A stretch of DNA of 64,000 bases. Origin: a bacterium (GTDB lineage: Bacteria > UBA8248). A program made the position numbers and the translations under genes. Positions within the stretch are counted from its first letter, which is position 1, and every line of letters begins with the position of its first letter. Location: contig JAJEJD010000018.1 of assembly GCA_022828125.1 (NCBI GenBank), forward strand, positions 1 through 64,000, read 5' to 3'. Positions 47,536-57,950 of this stretch are shown here, one piece after another. The notes under the pieces are model-generated. The model was given only the letters and a program-made list of their open reading frames with translations. It did no database searches and was not told where the DNA came from.

Positions 47536-48540
47536 ATGAATTACATCAAAAAGCCCGAATGGTCGATGCCCGAGCGTGAAGCCACGCCCGAATCCGTTTT
47601 TCTGAACCGCCGCAAGTTCCTGGCGGGCGGCGCGGGTCTGATGCTGAGCCAGATGGTGACGCCTCCCTACTGGCCCGAACGCGATGGGCCGCTCGCCCTG
47701 GCGCAGGCGAAAAAGACGGGCGCGCATCCCAAGGATCAAACGGTGGGCCTATACCCGGCGCGCCGGAATCCCGCCTTCACGCTGGATCGGCCCCTCACGG
47801 AAGAAAAAGTCGCGGCCGAGTACAACAATTTCTACGAATTCGGCGGCACCAAGGCAATCTCCTGGCTGGCCAGACGCATGGAGACGCGCCCGTGGCAGGT
47901 AGAGGTGAAAGGCCACGTCAAGAAGCCCAAAACCTACGATATCGACGAGTTGATCAAGGGCATGACGCTGGAGGAGCGGCTTTATCGTTTCCGCTGCGTG
48001 GAAGCGTGGGCGATGGCCGTTCCGTGGACGGGTTTCAGGATTTCCGAACTCATCAAGAAAGTAGAACCCACGAGCAAGGCGAAATACGTCAAATTCACCA
48101 CCTTCCTGAACCGCAAGGTGGCGTTGGGACAGCTCCAGGTCTGGTACCCGTGGCCGTACGTGGAAGGCCTGACCATGAAGGAGGCCATGAACGAACTGGC
48201 GATAATGGGCACGGGCATTTACGGTCATCCCATGCCGCAGCAGCACGGCGCGCCCCTGCGGTTGGTGGTTCCCTGGAAATATGGATTCAAGAGTATAAAA
48301 TCCGTCGTTTCCATCGAATTCACCGAAAAGCGGCCCCGCACGTTCTGGGAGAAGGCGGGGCCCAGTGAGTACGGCTTCTGGGCCAACATCAACCCGAAGT
48401 TCAATCACCCCAGATGGTCCCAGGCGTCGGAGCGCATGCTGGGAACGAACAAGAGAAGGCCGACGCTCCTGTTCAACGGCTATGCGAAGTGGGTGGGGGA
48501 CATGTACCCGGACATGAACGACCGGAAGTATTTCATGTAG
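47536..48540 (+). CDS. msrP: Protein-methionine-sulfoxide reductase catalytic subunit MsrP (YedY), TAT signal
   Basis: LNRRKFLAGGAG TAT motif; YNNFYEFGGTK; RFRCVEAWAMAVPWTGF; VPWKYGFKSIKSVVSIEFTEKRP; HPRWSQASER. Confidence 0.96.
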   Translation: MNYIKKPEWSMPEREATPESVFLNRRKFLAGGAGLMLSQMVTPPYWPERDGPLALAQAKKTGAHPKDQTVGLYPARRNPAFTLDRPLTEEKVAAEYNNFYEFGGTKAISWLARRMETRPWQVEVKGHVKKPKTYDIDELIKGMTLEERLYRFRCVEAWAMAVPWTGFRISELIKKVEPTSKAKYVKFTTFLNRKVALGQLQVWYPWPYVEGLTMKEAMNELAIMGTGIYGHPMPQQHGAPLRLVVPWKYGFKSIKSVVSIEFTEKRPRTFWEKAGPSEYGFWANINPKFNHPRWSQASERMLGTNKRRPTLLFNGYAKWVGDMYPDMNDRKYFM

Positions 48541-48555
48541 GCTTCGGATTTAGAC

Positions 48556-48602
48556 AAAAAACCATCTTCCGGCCTTATCGGTCGCCGGAGGATGGTTTTT
48601 TT
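48556..48602 (+). terminator. Intrinsic terminator after msrP
   Basis: AAAAACCATCTTCCGGCC...GGTCGCCGGAGGATGGTTTTTTT. Confidence 0.85.
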
Positions 48603-48612
48603 GTGTGGCAAA

Positions 48613-49788
48613 TTACGCTTTCAGGGCTTGATCGAGATCCTCGATTAAATCGTCCGCATCCTCGATTCCCACGGACAGGCGAATCAGGGTATCGCTGATG
48701 CCGAGCGCTTCTCTGCTCTCCTCGGTGAGAGAAGCGTGGGTCATGATGGCGGGATGCTCCACGAGGGATTCGGTGCCGCCCAGGCTCTCCGCCAGGGTGA
48801 ACAACTGTACGTTTTCGAGAAACCTGCGCGCCTCGGGCAGGCCGCCTTTTAAGTAGAACGCCAGCATCCCCCCGAAACCGCTCATCTGCCTTTTCGCCAG
48901 ATCGTGCTGGGGGTGGGATTCCAGCCCCGGATATATGACCTTTTCCACCCCGGGGTGCCCCTCAAAATGCCTGGCGATTTTCATGGCGTTTTCCTGGTGT
49001 TTTTCCATCCGCACGGGGAGGGTGTCGATGCCCCGCATGGTCATGTAGCAATCGAAGGGGGCGGGCGTCGCACCGAGCGCGTTCTGGTAGTGCTTTATGC
49101 GCTCATGGAGCGCCCGGCTTTTCGTCACCAGGGCGCCGCCGACGACGTCGCTGTGCCCGCCGATGTATTTCGTCGTGCTATGAACGGCGATGTCAGCGCC
49201 CAGAGCGAGCGGCCTCTGGAAGTAGGGGCTCATGAAGGTGTTGTCCACGGCGACGATGGCGCCGTCTTTCCCGTACGTGGAGGCGATACTCCGGATGTCG
49301 GCCATCTTGAGGAGCGGGTTCGTGGGGCTCTCTATCCAGATGAGCCTCGTGTTCTCCCTGATCTTCCCGGCGAGGGACTCTTCATCCGCCATGTCGACGT
49401 AGTCGCACGCGATCCCGAATTTCTCGAACCCCCGTAAATCCTTGCCCGTGATGAGACGGAAGGTTCCGCCGTACACGTCGTCCGAACAGAGCATGTGGTC
49501 GCCGTGCGAGAGCAGGGCGAAGAGTACCGTGGTGGTGGCGCCCAGACCTGAGGAAAAGGCCAGCCCGTGACACTCGGCATCCGTGCCTTCGGGACGTTCG
49601 AGGCCTGCGATGTTCATCTCGAGCGCCTCTCGCGTCGGGTTGCCCGAACGCGAGTATTCGAAATCGCCGACGGGCTCGCCGGGCGTATGCTGCTTGAACG
49701 TGCTGCTCAGGCAGATGTCGGGCTTCACGGCGCCGGTGAGTTCGTTGGGTTCTTTTCCGTGGTGAACCGCTCTGGTGGATATTTTCAT
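48613..49788 (-). CDS. Cystathionine gamma-synthase/lyase-type PLP enzyme (Cys/Met metabolism)
   Basis: YSRSGNPTREALE; SSGLGATTTVLFALLSHGDH; STTKYIGGHSDVVGGALV. Confidence 0.93.
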   Translation of the reverse strand: MKISTRAVHHGKEPNELTGAVKPDICLSSTFKQHTPGEPVGDFEYSRSGNPTREALEMNIAGLERPEGTDAECHGLAFSSGLGATTTVLFALLSHGDHMLCSDDVYGGTFRLITGKDLRGFEKFGIACDYVDMADEESLAGKIRENTRLIWIESPTNPLLKMADIRSIASTYGKDGAIVAVDNTFMSPYFQRPLALGADIAVHSTTKYIGGHSDVVGGALVTKSRALHERIKHYQNALGATPAPFDCYMTMRGIDTLPVRMEKHQENAMKIARHFEGHPGVEKVIYPGLESHPQHDLAKRQMSGFGGMLAFYLKGGLPEARRFLENVQLFTLAESLGGTESLVEHPAIMTHASLTEESREALGISDTLIRLSVGIEDADDLIEDLDQALKA

Positions 49789-49836
49789 GTTGCTCCAAGA
49801 AGGCGGGGGTAGTGGTTACTGTTTCCGTATCGGCCT

Positions 49837-50844
49837 CTATGACGCGCTTTCGGGTGTCGCCGCCTGTTCCATCTCATCTTTATCGAGGAATGCGTTGGCG
49901 ACCATCCATTCGTCGGAGAAAATCTTGCTGAGATAGAACATACCCGAATCCGGCATGAGGGTGACGACTCTCTGCGGTTTTTCGAGGGATTCCGCGTACC
50001 GCACGGCGCCTGCCACCGCGCCGCCCGCAGAGCCGCCCACCAGAATGCCTTCTTCTCTCGCCAGTCTCCGCGCCATCAGGAGGCATTCCTTGTCGGTCAC
50101 GCGGACGACTTCGTCGATGTTATCGAAGCTGAGCGTGGCGGGCTTGAAGCTCTCGCCGATGCCTTCGGTCTTGTAGGAACCCGCCTCGGGGTCGGTTTCC
50201 CCGTAGAAAAGGCCATAGAGAATCGAACCGATGGGGTCGACGCCCACGATCTTGATATCGGGATTCTTCTCTTTCAGGAACCTTCCCGTGCCCGATATGG
50301 TGCCACCCGTGCCCAGACCCGTGACGAAGGCGTCGAATTCGCCTCCCGTCTGACGCCATATCTCGGGGCCCGTCATGCGGTAGTGGGACTCGGGATTGTT
50401 AGTGTTGTTGTACTGGTTCGCCAGTATGCAGTTGGGCGTATCCTCTACGATCCTGCGCGCAACGCTGTAGTGGCTCTCCGGGTCGTCCAGCGCGACCGTA
50501 GGCGTGACGATGACTTTAGCGCCGTATGCGCGGAGCCGGTCGACTTTCTCCTGGCTCATCTTGTCGGGCATCACGAAAACGCAATTGTAGCCCTTGATGG
50601 CGGCGACGATGGCGAGTCCCGCGCCGGTGTTCCCCGACGTGGCCTCGACAATCATACCGCCCGGCTTGAGTTCGCCCTTTTTCTCCGCGTCTTCGATGAT
50701 CAGCGGAGCGATGCGGTCTTTCACCGAGAGGCCCGGATTCATGTATTCGACCTTGACGAACAGTTCCGATTCGACTTCCTCGCCGATGGAGTTGAGCCTT
50801 ACGATAGGCGTGTCGCCGATGGCCTCCAGAATGTTGTTTTTCAC
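49837..50844 (-). CDS. Cysteine synthase / cystathionine beta-synthase family PLP enzyme
   Basis: NPGLSVKDRIAPLIIEDAE; VEATSGNTGAGLA; VTGLGTGGTISGTGRFLKE. Confidence 0.93.
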   Translation of the reverse strand: MKNNILEAIGDTPIVRLNSIGEEVESELFVKVEYMNPGLSVKDRIAPLIIEDAEKKGELKPGGMIVEATSGNTGAGLAIVAAIKGYNCVFVMPDKMSQEKVDRLRAYGAKVIVTPTVALDDPESHYSVARRIVEDTPNCILANQYNNTNNPESHYRMTGPEIWRQTGGEFDAFVTGLGTGGTISGTGRFLKEKNPDIKIVGVDPIGSILYGLFYGETDPEAGSYKTEGIGESFKPATLSFDNIDEVVRVTDKECLLMARRLAREEGILVGGSAGGAVAGAVRYAESLEKPQRVVTLMPDSGMFYLSKIFSDEWMVANAFLDKDEMEQAATPESAS

Positions 50845-50922
50845 TTGCTTGCACCCTCGAAAACGGCTTGAAAATCTGGGAGTCTCATACTGCGAGGCGA
50901 TTATGCGGCATCCGCGCGGCGT

Positions 50923-52161
50923 CTACAAATCATCGAGAATTTCGACGGCCTGAAACGATTTTCCCTCCATGAACTCGAGGCTCGCCCCACCGCCCGTGCT
51001 CACGTGGCTCACTTGTTCGCTCAGCCCGGCCATCTCGATGGCCGCCGCGCTGTCGCCGCCGCCGATGACGGTCGTGGCGCCGTTTTTCGTCGCCTCCGCG
51101 AGGGCATGCGCGACGGCGAACGTGCCCACGTCGAATGGCTTGACCTCGAAGACGCCCATCGGGCCGTTCCAGACGATGGTTTTGGCCTCGGAAATCATCC
51201 CCGAGAACCGGCGCGCGGTTTCCGGGCCGATGTCGAGGCCCATCAGTCCCTCTGGAATCACGCCCTGGAACACCTCGAAGGACGCGCCTTCTTCGATGGC
51301 GCGCGCGGTGATTACATCTGTCGGTAAAACGAGTTTCTCACCCCCTAAAGATTGCAGCCGCGCGGCGACTTCGACCCTGTCTTCTTCCACGAGGCTCGCG
51401 CCCGTCTCCTGGCCCTTTGCCCGCATGAAGGTATAGACCATGGCCCCGCCGATGATCACCCGGTCGCACTTGGATAATAGAGTTTCGATGACCATCATCT
51501 TATCGGAGACTTTCTTGCCTCCGATGATGGCGAGAAAGGGTCTTTTTGGCGCATTCAGCGCCTCGCCTAGGTATTGAAGTTCCTTTTCGAGTAAAAATCC
51601 CGCGACGCGGGGTTTGCCCGCCATCATCTGCGGCACGGTGAGCATACTCGCGTTGTCCCGGTGGCAAGTGCCGAAGGCGTCGTTTACATAAATGTCGGCC
51701 AATGAGGCCAGCCCTTGCGCAAAGGCGTCTTTTTCCTGTCTTTTGACCTCGTCCTTCGAGGCCGCCTTGTCCTTGATCTGCTCGGCCTTGTGGAAGCGCA
51801 GATTCTCAAGCAGGCAGCATTCCCCGTCTATCAGCGCTTCGACGGCGTTCTCGGCAGCGGGTCCCACGCAGTCTTTCGCAAAAACAACGCTCTTGCCGAG
51901 CAATTCCCCGAGACGCTCGGCGATGGGCGCGAGCGTCCACCTGGCGTCGGCCTCGGGGCCTTCTCCCGTCGGGCGTCCAAGGTGGCTCATGAGAACGAGG
52001 CGTCCGCCCCCGGTCAGTATGTGGTTGATCGTAGGCAACGCCATGCGGATCCTGCGGTCATCGGCGATGCGGCCGTTCGCGTCCTGCGGGACGTTGAAGT
52101 CCACACGCATCAGCACGCGCTTGCCGCGCACGTCGATGTCCGAAATGCTTTTCTTCGTCAT
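50923..52161 (-). CDS. pgk: Phosphoglycerate kinase
   Basis: GKRVLMRVDFNVPQD; LVLMSHLGRPTG; GGAMVYTFMRAKG; VIGGGDSAAAIE; VSTGGGASLEFMEGK. Confidence 0.98.
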   Translation of the reverse strand: MTKKSISDIDVRGKRVLMRVDFNVPQDANGRIADDRRIRMALPTINHILTGGGRLVLMSHLGRPTGEGPEADARWTLAPIAERLGELLGKSVVFAKDCVGPAAENAVEALIDGECCLLENLRFHKAEQIKDKAASKDEVKRQEKDAFAQGLASLADIYVNDAFGTCHRDNASMLTVPQMMAGKPRVAGFLLEKELQYLGEALNAPKRPFLAIIGGKKVSDKMMVIETLLSKCDRVIIGGAMVYTFMRAKGQETGASLVEEDRVEVAARLQSLGGEKLVLPTDVITARAIEEGASFEVFQGVIPEGLMGLDIGPETARRFSGMISEAKTIVWNGPMGVFEVKPFDVGTFAVAHALAEATKNGATTVIGGGDSAAAIEMAGLSEQVSHVSTGGGASLEFMEGKSFQAVEILDDL

Positions 52162-52342
52162 GGATTGCCGCCTCTGCGAAAGTGAACGCCGCCTGGAATG
52201 CCGCCGAAGGACAAGTCGTGTATAAGAAAAATCGTCATGAAAATCCAGCGCCCGGCCGAAGGTTTTCGAGGTCGCGCATTTTGTCCGCATTCGCTCCGGG
52301 TACGGTTACGAGTATGAACGGATCGCCGGGAAAGGGAAACAG

Positions 52343-53137
52343 ATGATCACGATAGATTTGAGCGGAAAAATCGCCTTGGTTACGGGTTCGAGCCAGGGCA
52401 TCGGGCAGGCGTGCGCGATGGTGTTGGCGCGCGCGGGGGCGAGCGTCGCCCTCGCGGCCCGGAACGAGGAGAATTTGAAGCAGACCGCTTCTGACATCAT
52501 CGCCGCCGGAGGACGTGCGGAAGTGATGGCGGGCGACCTCACTGCTGAGGGTCAAACCGAGCGCGTCGTCGAGGAGAGTTGCGCGCGGTTCGGGGGAATC
52601 GACTTTCTCGTAAGCGCCGCGGGCGTGAGCAGGCGCACGGACCCCATCGTGACGACGGATGAGGACATCGACCTCGCCATCGACTTGAAACTCCGCGCCG
52701 CCATCCGCCTGACGAAAGCCGTGATTCCGCAGATGAGAAAGCGGGGCGGGGGCGCAATCGTCTATTTCTCGGGACTGAGCCACGTCCATACCTCCGAGTA
52801 CCACGGCTCGGGCTGCATCCCGAACGCAGGCCTCGCCGCCTACAAGCATCAACTCGCCCGAAGGCTCGCGCCGGAGAACATCCGCGTGAACCTCATCAAC
52901 CCCGGGACGACGGACACCCCGAGGTACGTCCGGCAGACGACGAAAATCGCGGAACTCACGAATCGCACCTATGAGGAAGTGGATGCCGAAAGGCGCGCCG
53001 AATTGCCCATGGGCCGCCTCACGCGGGCCGAGGATTGCGCGAACGCGGCGTTGTTCCTGGTCTCCGGCCTGGCTTCTAACATCACGGGCGAGTCCATCAA
53101 CGTGGACGGCGGTCGGTGCGACGTGGTGAGGGCCTAG
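52343..53137 (+). CDS. SDR-family oxidoreductase
   Basis: GKIALVTGSSQGIGQACAMVLARAGA; Asn/Ser/Tyr/Lys region; ITGESINVDGGRCDVV. Confidence 0.92.
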   Translation: MITIDLSGKIALVTGSSQGIGQACAMVLARAGASVALAARNEENLKQTASDIIAAGGRAEVMAGDLTAEGQTERVVEESCARFGGIDFLVSAAGVSRRTDPIVTTDEDIDLAIDLKLRAAIRLTKAVIPQMRKRGGGAIVYFSGLSHVHTSEYHGSGCIPNAGLAAYKHQLARRLAPENIRVNLINPGTTDTPRYVRQTTKIAELTNRTYEEVDAERRAELPMGRLTRAEDCANAALFLVSGLASNITGESINVDGGRCDVVRA

Positions 53138-53898
53138 AGCGCGCTGCTGCCGCCGTCGAGGTATATCGTCTGCCCGGTCATATAGTCGCTCTGGGGGCCG
53201 CAAAGGTAGACGACGAGGGGCCGGATTTCTTCGAGTTCGCCGTAGCGCTTCATGGGAACGTAGCGCAGGAATTCCTCGCTCTGCGCCGGGTCGGCAATTC
53301 GATCGACCGTCATCGGGGTGGGGAAGCGGCCCGGCGCGATGTTGTTCACCTGAATGTTCTGCTCCGCAAGCTCTACGGCGAGCGCCTCGGTGAATCCTCT
53401 CACGCCTGCTTTTGACGCCGCATAGGCGACCTGGTTGGGGCGGCCCCGGCTGCCTGCGCCCGAGCCGAGGTTGACGATTTTGCCTCCTCCCGCCTCGAGC
53501 ATGAAGCGCACCGCCGCGCGGCAGCAGTAGAACATGCCGCTCAGGTTCAAGTCGATGGTCTGATGCCAGATTTCGTTCGTCATTTCGAGAATCGGGCTGG
53601 GGAGCGAGACGCCCGCGTTGTTGATGAGAATGTGCGGGCCGCCGAGTTCTTTGTTGACCTGCTCGAACAAAGCGTTCACACGAGCCGGATCCGTGACGTC
53701 GCAGACGGCGGGTCTGGCCCGTACGCCGAATTTCTCGCATTCCTTCGCGGTCTCGGCCATCGGCCCGGACTGCCTGCCGGTGAGGACGAGGTCCGCGCCC
53801 GCCTCCGCCAGTGCAACCGCCATCGAGGCGCCCAGTCCCTGGCCGCCGCCCGTGATGCAGGCTACCTTGCCACTTAAATCTACGCCGGGTGAGGTCAT
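53134..53898 (-). CDS. SDR-family oxidoreductase
   Basis: GKVACITGGGQGLGASMAVALAEAGA; LINNAGVSLPSPI; YAASKAGVRGFTEALA; Met at 53898. Confidence 0.93.
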   Translation of the reverse strand: MTSPGVDLSGKVACITGGGQGLGASMAVALAEAGADLVLTGRQSGPMAETAKECEKFGVRARPAVCDVTDPARVNALFEQVNKELGGPHILINNAGVSLPSPILEMTNEIWHQTIDLNLSGMFYCCRAAVRFMLEAGGGKIVNLGSGAGSRGRPNQVAYAASKAGVRGFTEALAVELAEQNIQVNNIAPGRFPTPMTVDRIADPAQSEEFLRYVPMKRYGELEEIRPLVVYLCGPQSDYMTGQTIYLDGGSSAL

Positions 53899-54092
53899 AT
53901 CTGCTCCGCTTTTCAGTCCGCCCGGCGAAAGGCCCCGCGCCGCGATTACGTTTGCGCGCGCAAAGTCGCTGCGGGACTTTACCACCATGCGGTAGTGGGG
54001 TACATAAGGCATGGTTCAGCAATCAATTCGACAGACATTCTCTTCCACAATTTTGGCGAAGAGTCAAAGAGAACATCATTTGTGAGGATGCG

Positions 54093-55334
54093 ATGAGTCT
54101 CGCGCAGGCGCCTGCGGCGATCAGCAGCGAAAACATGGAGTTGCTCGGCTATCACGACCTGGAAGACAGGCCCGCCTTCAAAACGGCGATTCAGGAGGTG
54201 GACGGTCGGTTTTACCTTTACCTCTCGCAATTCTGGGTGAGTGGCTGGAGCATTCTCGACGTAACTGATCCCGAAGACCCCAAACTCCTCAAGTTCATCG
54301 AGGGGCCAGACAACACCTGGACGCTGCAGGTGCAGGTGGCGGATGGTTTGCTCATCACCTCCCTGGAGAGAATCCCTCCCGGCTGGGGGCCGAGACCCGA
54401 GGATCCGCCCGAGGCCGAGGGCGTCTACATCTGGGACGTGAAAAAAGACCCCGCTGATCCGCAGCTTCTCTCCCACTGGCAGACGGGGGCCGACGGGACG
54501 CACAGGAATTTTTATAACGGCGGCCGCTACGCCCATCTCTCCGCATACGCGCCCGGCTATGACGGGAACATCTACCGCATTCTGGATCTGGCCGATCCCC
54601 GAAATCCCAAAGAAGCGGGCCGCTTCTGGCTGCCCGAGCAGGAGGGGGTTGAAACCGATATGTCGGACGACTGGAGCGAGGGAATGCGCGTGTTCCAGCA
54701 TGGTCCGGCCCATGCGGAAAACGGGCGTGCTTATTTACCGTATGCCCGCGGCGGATTCGTAATCGCGGATATAGAAGACATCTCGAACCCCAAGCTCGTC
54801 AGCCGCTTCAACGTCTATCCGCCGCTGGGCAGCGCGATCGCCGTGCACACGGCGTATCCCTATCTCAATCGGGGGTTCGCCATCATCAACAGCGAGGCGC
54901 TCAAGGAGAATTGCGACGAGCCGCTCAACTACACGGCGATCATCGACATCGAAGACGAAGCGGAGCCGAGACTCATGTCGCTTTTCCCGGTGCCCGAGCC
55001 GCCGCCGGGCTATTCCCACAAGAGTTTCTGTGAGCGCGGCGGGCGCTTCGGCCCGCACAACCAGCACCACCCCCAGGGGCTCGATTGTTTAGAGCAAAGG
55101 GAAGACCGCGTCTATCTGACGTATTTCAACGCAGGCCTCAGGGTCTATGACATCTCCGAACCCATCCACCCGCGTGAGATCGCGCACTACATCCCCGCCG
55201 ACCCGGCGAAACGTCTCGGCATGCTGCCCAAGACGCTCGTCACCCAGAGCGAGGACGTCATCGTGGACAGGCGCGGGATCATTTACGTGACGGACAAGAA
55301 CCACGGACTTCATATTTTGCGTTGCACCGTTTAG
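54093..55334 (+). CDS. LVIVD-repeat/beta-propeller protein
   Basis: Repeated LDVTDPEDPKLL, LDLADPRNPKEA, ADIEDISNPKLV, YDISEPIHPREI motifs. Confidence 0.78.
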   Translation: MSLAQAPAAISSENMELLGYHDLEDRPAFKTAIQEVDGRFYLYLSQFWVSGWSILDVTDPEDPKLLKFIEGPDNTWTLQVQVADGLLITSLERIPPGWGPRPEDPPEAEGVYIWDVKKDPADPQLLSHWQTGADGTHRNFYNGGRYAHLSAYAPGYDGNIYRILDLADPRNPKEAGRFWLPEQEGVETDMSDDWSEGMRVFQHGPAHAENGRAYLPYARGGFVIADIEDISNPKLVSRFNVYPPLGSAIAVHTAYPYLNRGFAIINSEALKENCDEPLNYTAIIDIEDEAEPRLMSLFPVPEPPPGYSHKSFCERGGRFGPHNQHHPQGLDCLEQREDRVYLTYFNAGLRVYDISEPIHPREIAHYIPADPAKRLGMLPKTLVTQSEDVIVDRRGIIYVTDKNHGLHILRCTV

Positions 55335-55354
55335 GCGAAAAGGAGAAAAATTCT

Positions 55355-56044
55355 ATGCCTACGATCGTTGACCTTTCACGAGAGATCTATCATCGCACGC
55401 CCGCATATCCGGGCCAGCCGCCCATCCTCTACGCCGAGTGGAAAAACCACGAAGAGGCCTTCAAGGACTCGGGCAACGTCTGGGGGAACGCCCTGAACTT
55501 CGTCACCATGCCCGAGCACGGCACCACGCATCTCGACGCGCCGCGTCATTTCCACCAGGACGCGCAGCCGATGAACGAGTACCCGCTCGAGAACTGTATC
55601 GTGCGCGGCATCTGCATCGATCTGCAGCATATTGAACCTAGGGCGGAAATCAGCTCGTCCGACTTGGACGAAGCGGTGAAGAAGACCGGCCTGTCGATTC
55701 CCCAGGGAGGCACCATCCTCCTCTGCACGGGCCATCACGCACGCACGTTCCCCACGAAGGCCTATGGGTCGGATAATCCGGGCATCAACGTGGAAGCCAC
55801 CGAATGGCTTGCGGATCAGGGAATCGTCCATTTCGGGATCGATTCCATGCGTCCCGGCCCCGAGGGCGATGTGAACGCCCTGGTGCACAAAACCTGCTGG
55901 GAGAGGGGGATTACCCACCTCGAAAGCCTTTGTAACTTGGAAGCGCTGCTCGGCAAGGGCGAGTTCCAGTTCATCTCTCTTCCTCTAAAGTTCCGTGAGG
56001 GAACAGGAAGTCCCGTTCGCGCCGTGGCGGTTCTCGACGATTAG
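55355..56044 (+). CDS. Cyclase-family protein (kynurenine formamidase-like)
   Basis: VDLSREIYHRTPAYPGQP; HGTTHLDAPRHFH; GTILLCTGHHAR. Confidence 0.9.
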   Translation: MPTIVDLSREIYHRTPAYPGQPPILYAEWKNHEEAFKDSGNVWGNALNFVTMPEHGTTHLDAPRHFHQDAQPMNEYPLENCIVRGICIDLQHIEPRAEISSSDLDEAVKKTGLSIPQGGTILLCTGHHARTFPTKAYGSDNPGINVEATEWLADQGIVHFGIDSMRPGPEGDVNALVHKTCWERGITHLESLCNLEALLGKGEFQFISLPLKFREGTGSPVRAVAVLDD

Positions 56045-56053
56045 TTCGTATTC

Positions 56054-56092
56054 CGGGGTCCTTGTCGCCTGATGGCAAGGACCCCGCCTTTT
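56054..56092 (+). terminator. Intrinsic terminator
   Basis: GGGGTCCTTG-N11-CAAGGACCCCGCCTTTTC. Confidence 0.85.
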
Positions 56093-56179
56093 CGATGAAT
56101 GGTCAAAATATGATAGGCTAGGCGTCTATCTTCGACATCCGCCCCGGGGAGGGGAGTTTTCAAGCCCTCCACAGAGCCT

Positions 56180-56914
56180 ATGCCAGAGTCTCCCAAGCCC
56201 CGATCGGAGTATGCGCTCGAACTGGGACGACGTATCGAACGCGCGCGTGAGCGCAAGGGGTTGAACCGCAACCAATTGGCGCGCGCCGCCGGAGTCACGT
56301 GGGCGAATCTCACACGCTATGAGCAAGGCCAGAACGAACCGAGCGCAGGCAAACTGTTTGAAATCGCAAAAGTGCTCGACGTGTCCGGCGATTGGCTGCT
56401 GGGTCGAACCGGCGCGCCGGAGATTCCAGGCGCCGGGCCTTTGGACGTCACCTTGAGCATGAGTGATAACTTGCTGGCGCCGGGCAAGGTGAGCGATGCG
56501 GAGTTTCGCGCCGTGCCTTTGGTGTCGGGTTCCATCGCGGCGGGCAGCGCCAGAATCGTGGATGAGCAAATCGAGGAATACGCTCTTATCCATGTTTCTC
56601 AAATTGCAGGGCGTGGGGATTTGGTATCCGTCCGAGTAGACCGTCAGATGGGCCGCAGTATGATTCCCACGATACAGCCGGGCGCCGTGGTCGTCATCGA
56701 TCGCCGTGACAAGGCGATCGTTCCCAATGGCATTTACGCCGTTCGGGATGAATCCGGCGGGTGTACGCTGAAGCGGCTGCAGTGGACCCCGCCTCGTCTA
56801 TGGCTGGTGCCCGAGAATCGTGAAGACGTCGTCACGCATATTGATTTGGACGGGGAAGAGCCCGCCGATAGAATCGTGGGCCGCGTCGTCTGGGCCTACC
56901 AGCCGCTCGCCTGA
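56180..56914 (+). CDS. XRE HTH + S24 (LexA/CI-like) transcriptional regulator
   Basis: HTH LNRNQLARAAGVTWANLTRYEQGQNEPS; Ala-Gly site SGSIAAGSA; GRSMIPTIQPGAVVVID with downstream CTLKRLQW. Confidence 0.88.
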   Translation: MPESPKPRSEYALELGRRIERARERKGLNRNQLARAAGVTWANLTRYEQGQNEPSAGKLFEIAKVLDVSGDWLLGRTGAPEIPGAGPLDVTLSMSDNLLAPGKVSDAEFRAVPLVSGSIAAGSARIVDEQIEEYALIHVSQIAGRGDLVSVRVDRQMGRSMIPTIQPGAVVVIDRRDKAIVPNGIYAVRDESGGCTLKRLQWTPPRLWLVPENREDVVTHIDLDGEEPADRIVGRVVWAYQPLA

Positions 56915-56939
56915 GAGGGCTTTTTCAAACATTCCTAAA

Positions 56940-57932
56940 CTAGGAGTCCATCAACTCCTTACATTTTTCCGTGAGAGCGGGGATGACTTTCTTGTAGTCG
57001 CCCACGATGCCGTAGCGCGCGCGCTGGAAGATGGGCGCTTCGGCGTCCGTGTTGATGGCCACGATGTTCTTGCTCGGCCCCGCCCCGACCATGTGCTGCA
57101 TGGCGCCTGATATGCCGACGGCGATATAGAGATTGGGGCTCACGATCTTGCCCGTCTGGCCCACCTGCATAGGCGTCGGCACCCAGCCGGCGTCGACGGC
57201 GGCGCGGCTCGCGCCCACGGCCGCTTTGAGCACCTTGGCGAGATCCTGAAGGTATTCGAAATTCTCCGGCCCTCCCAAACCGCGTCCGCCGCTCACGACG
57301 ATTTCCGCATCTTCGAGACGCACGCCTTCTGCTTCCACCTTTTTCGCCTCCACGAAATTCATGCGAATTTCGTCTGCGTCCACGGAAACGCCGATTTCCA
57401 TGAACTCTCCCTCGCGGCCCTCTTCGATATCGGCCAGCGGCAGGGCTTTCGCGCGCGTGGACGCGATGGAGAGTGAATCCGTTTTCGAGCGGACGTGGCT
57501 GATGGCGCTGCCCCCGTGCACTGGACGGATGGCGGCGAGCTTTCCGTCCTCAATCGAGAGGTCCGTGCAGTCGTGCGCGTAGCTTGCCCCATGCCGGAAA
57601 GCGAGCCTGGGCGCCACGTCCCGCCCCATGGAGGTATTGGCGACGAGGAAGATGTTCGGGTTCTCTTCTCCGAGGACGGCGTCGATGACTTTCAGATAAG
57701 CTGCATTGGTGTATCCATCCAGAATATCCGACTCGGCCGCCAGCACCTTGTCGGCTCCCAGGGCGATGAGTCCTTTCGCCAGTTCATGCGTGCCCGCACC
57801 GCCGAGGAGGAGAGCGACCAGGGAACCGCCTTTTTCGTCGGCGAGTTTTCGTCCGATACCGCAAAGCTCACTGCTCACGAGCGCGAGTTTGTCTCCCGCG
57901 CGCTCAGCCAGAATGAGGACGTTATTCGACAT
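56940..57932 (-). CDS. etfA: Electron transfer flavoprotein alpha subunit
   Basis: [67 protein letters not shown]. Confidence 0.97.
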   Translation of the reverse strand: MSNNVLILAERAGDKLALVSSELCGIGRKLADEKGGSLVALLLGGAGTHELAKGLIALGADKVLAAESDILDGYTNAAYLKVIDAVLGEENPNIFLVANTSMGRDVAPRLAFRHGASYAHDCTDLSIEDGKLAAIRPVHGGSAISHVRSKTDSLSIASTRAKALPLADIEEGREGEFMEIGVSVDADEIRMNFVEAKKVEAEGVRLEDAEIVVSGGRGLGGPENFEYLQDLAKVLKAAVGASRAAVDAGWVPTPMQVGQTGKIVSPNLYIAVGISGAMQHMVGAGPSKNIVAINTDAEAPIFQRARYGIVGDYKKVIPALTEKCKELMDS

Positions 57933-57950
57933 GATGTTGTCTTTTCTCCC

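Noticed and set aside
52235-54022. 595-aa - strand ORF
   Set aside because: Shadow frame across two SDR genes with clear Rossmann motifs; low-complexity Arg/Gly-rich translation.
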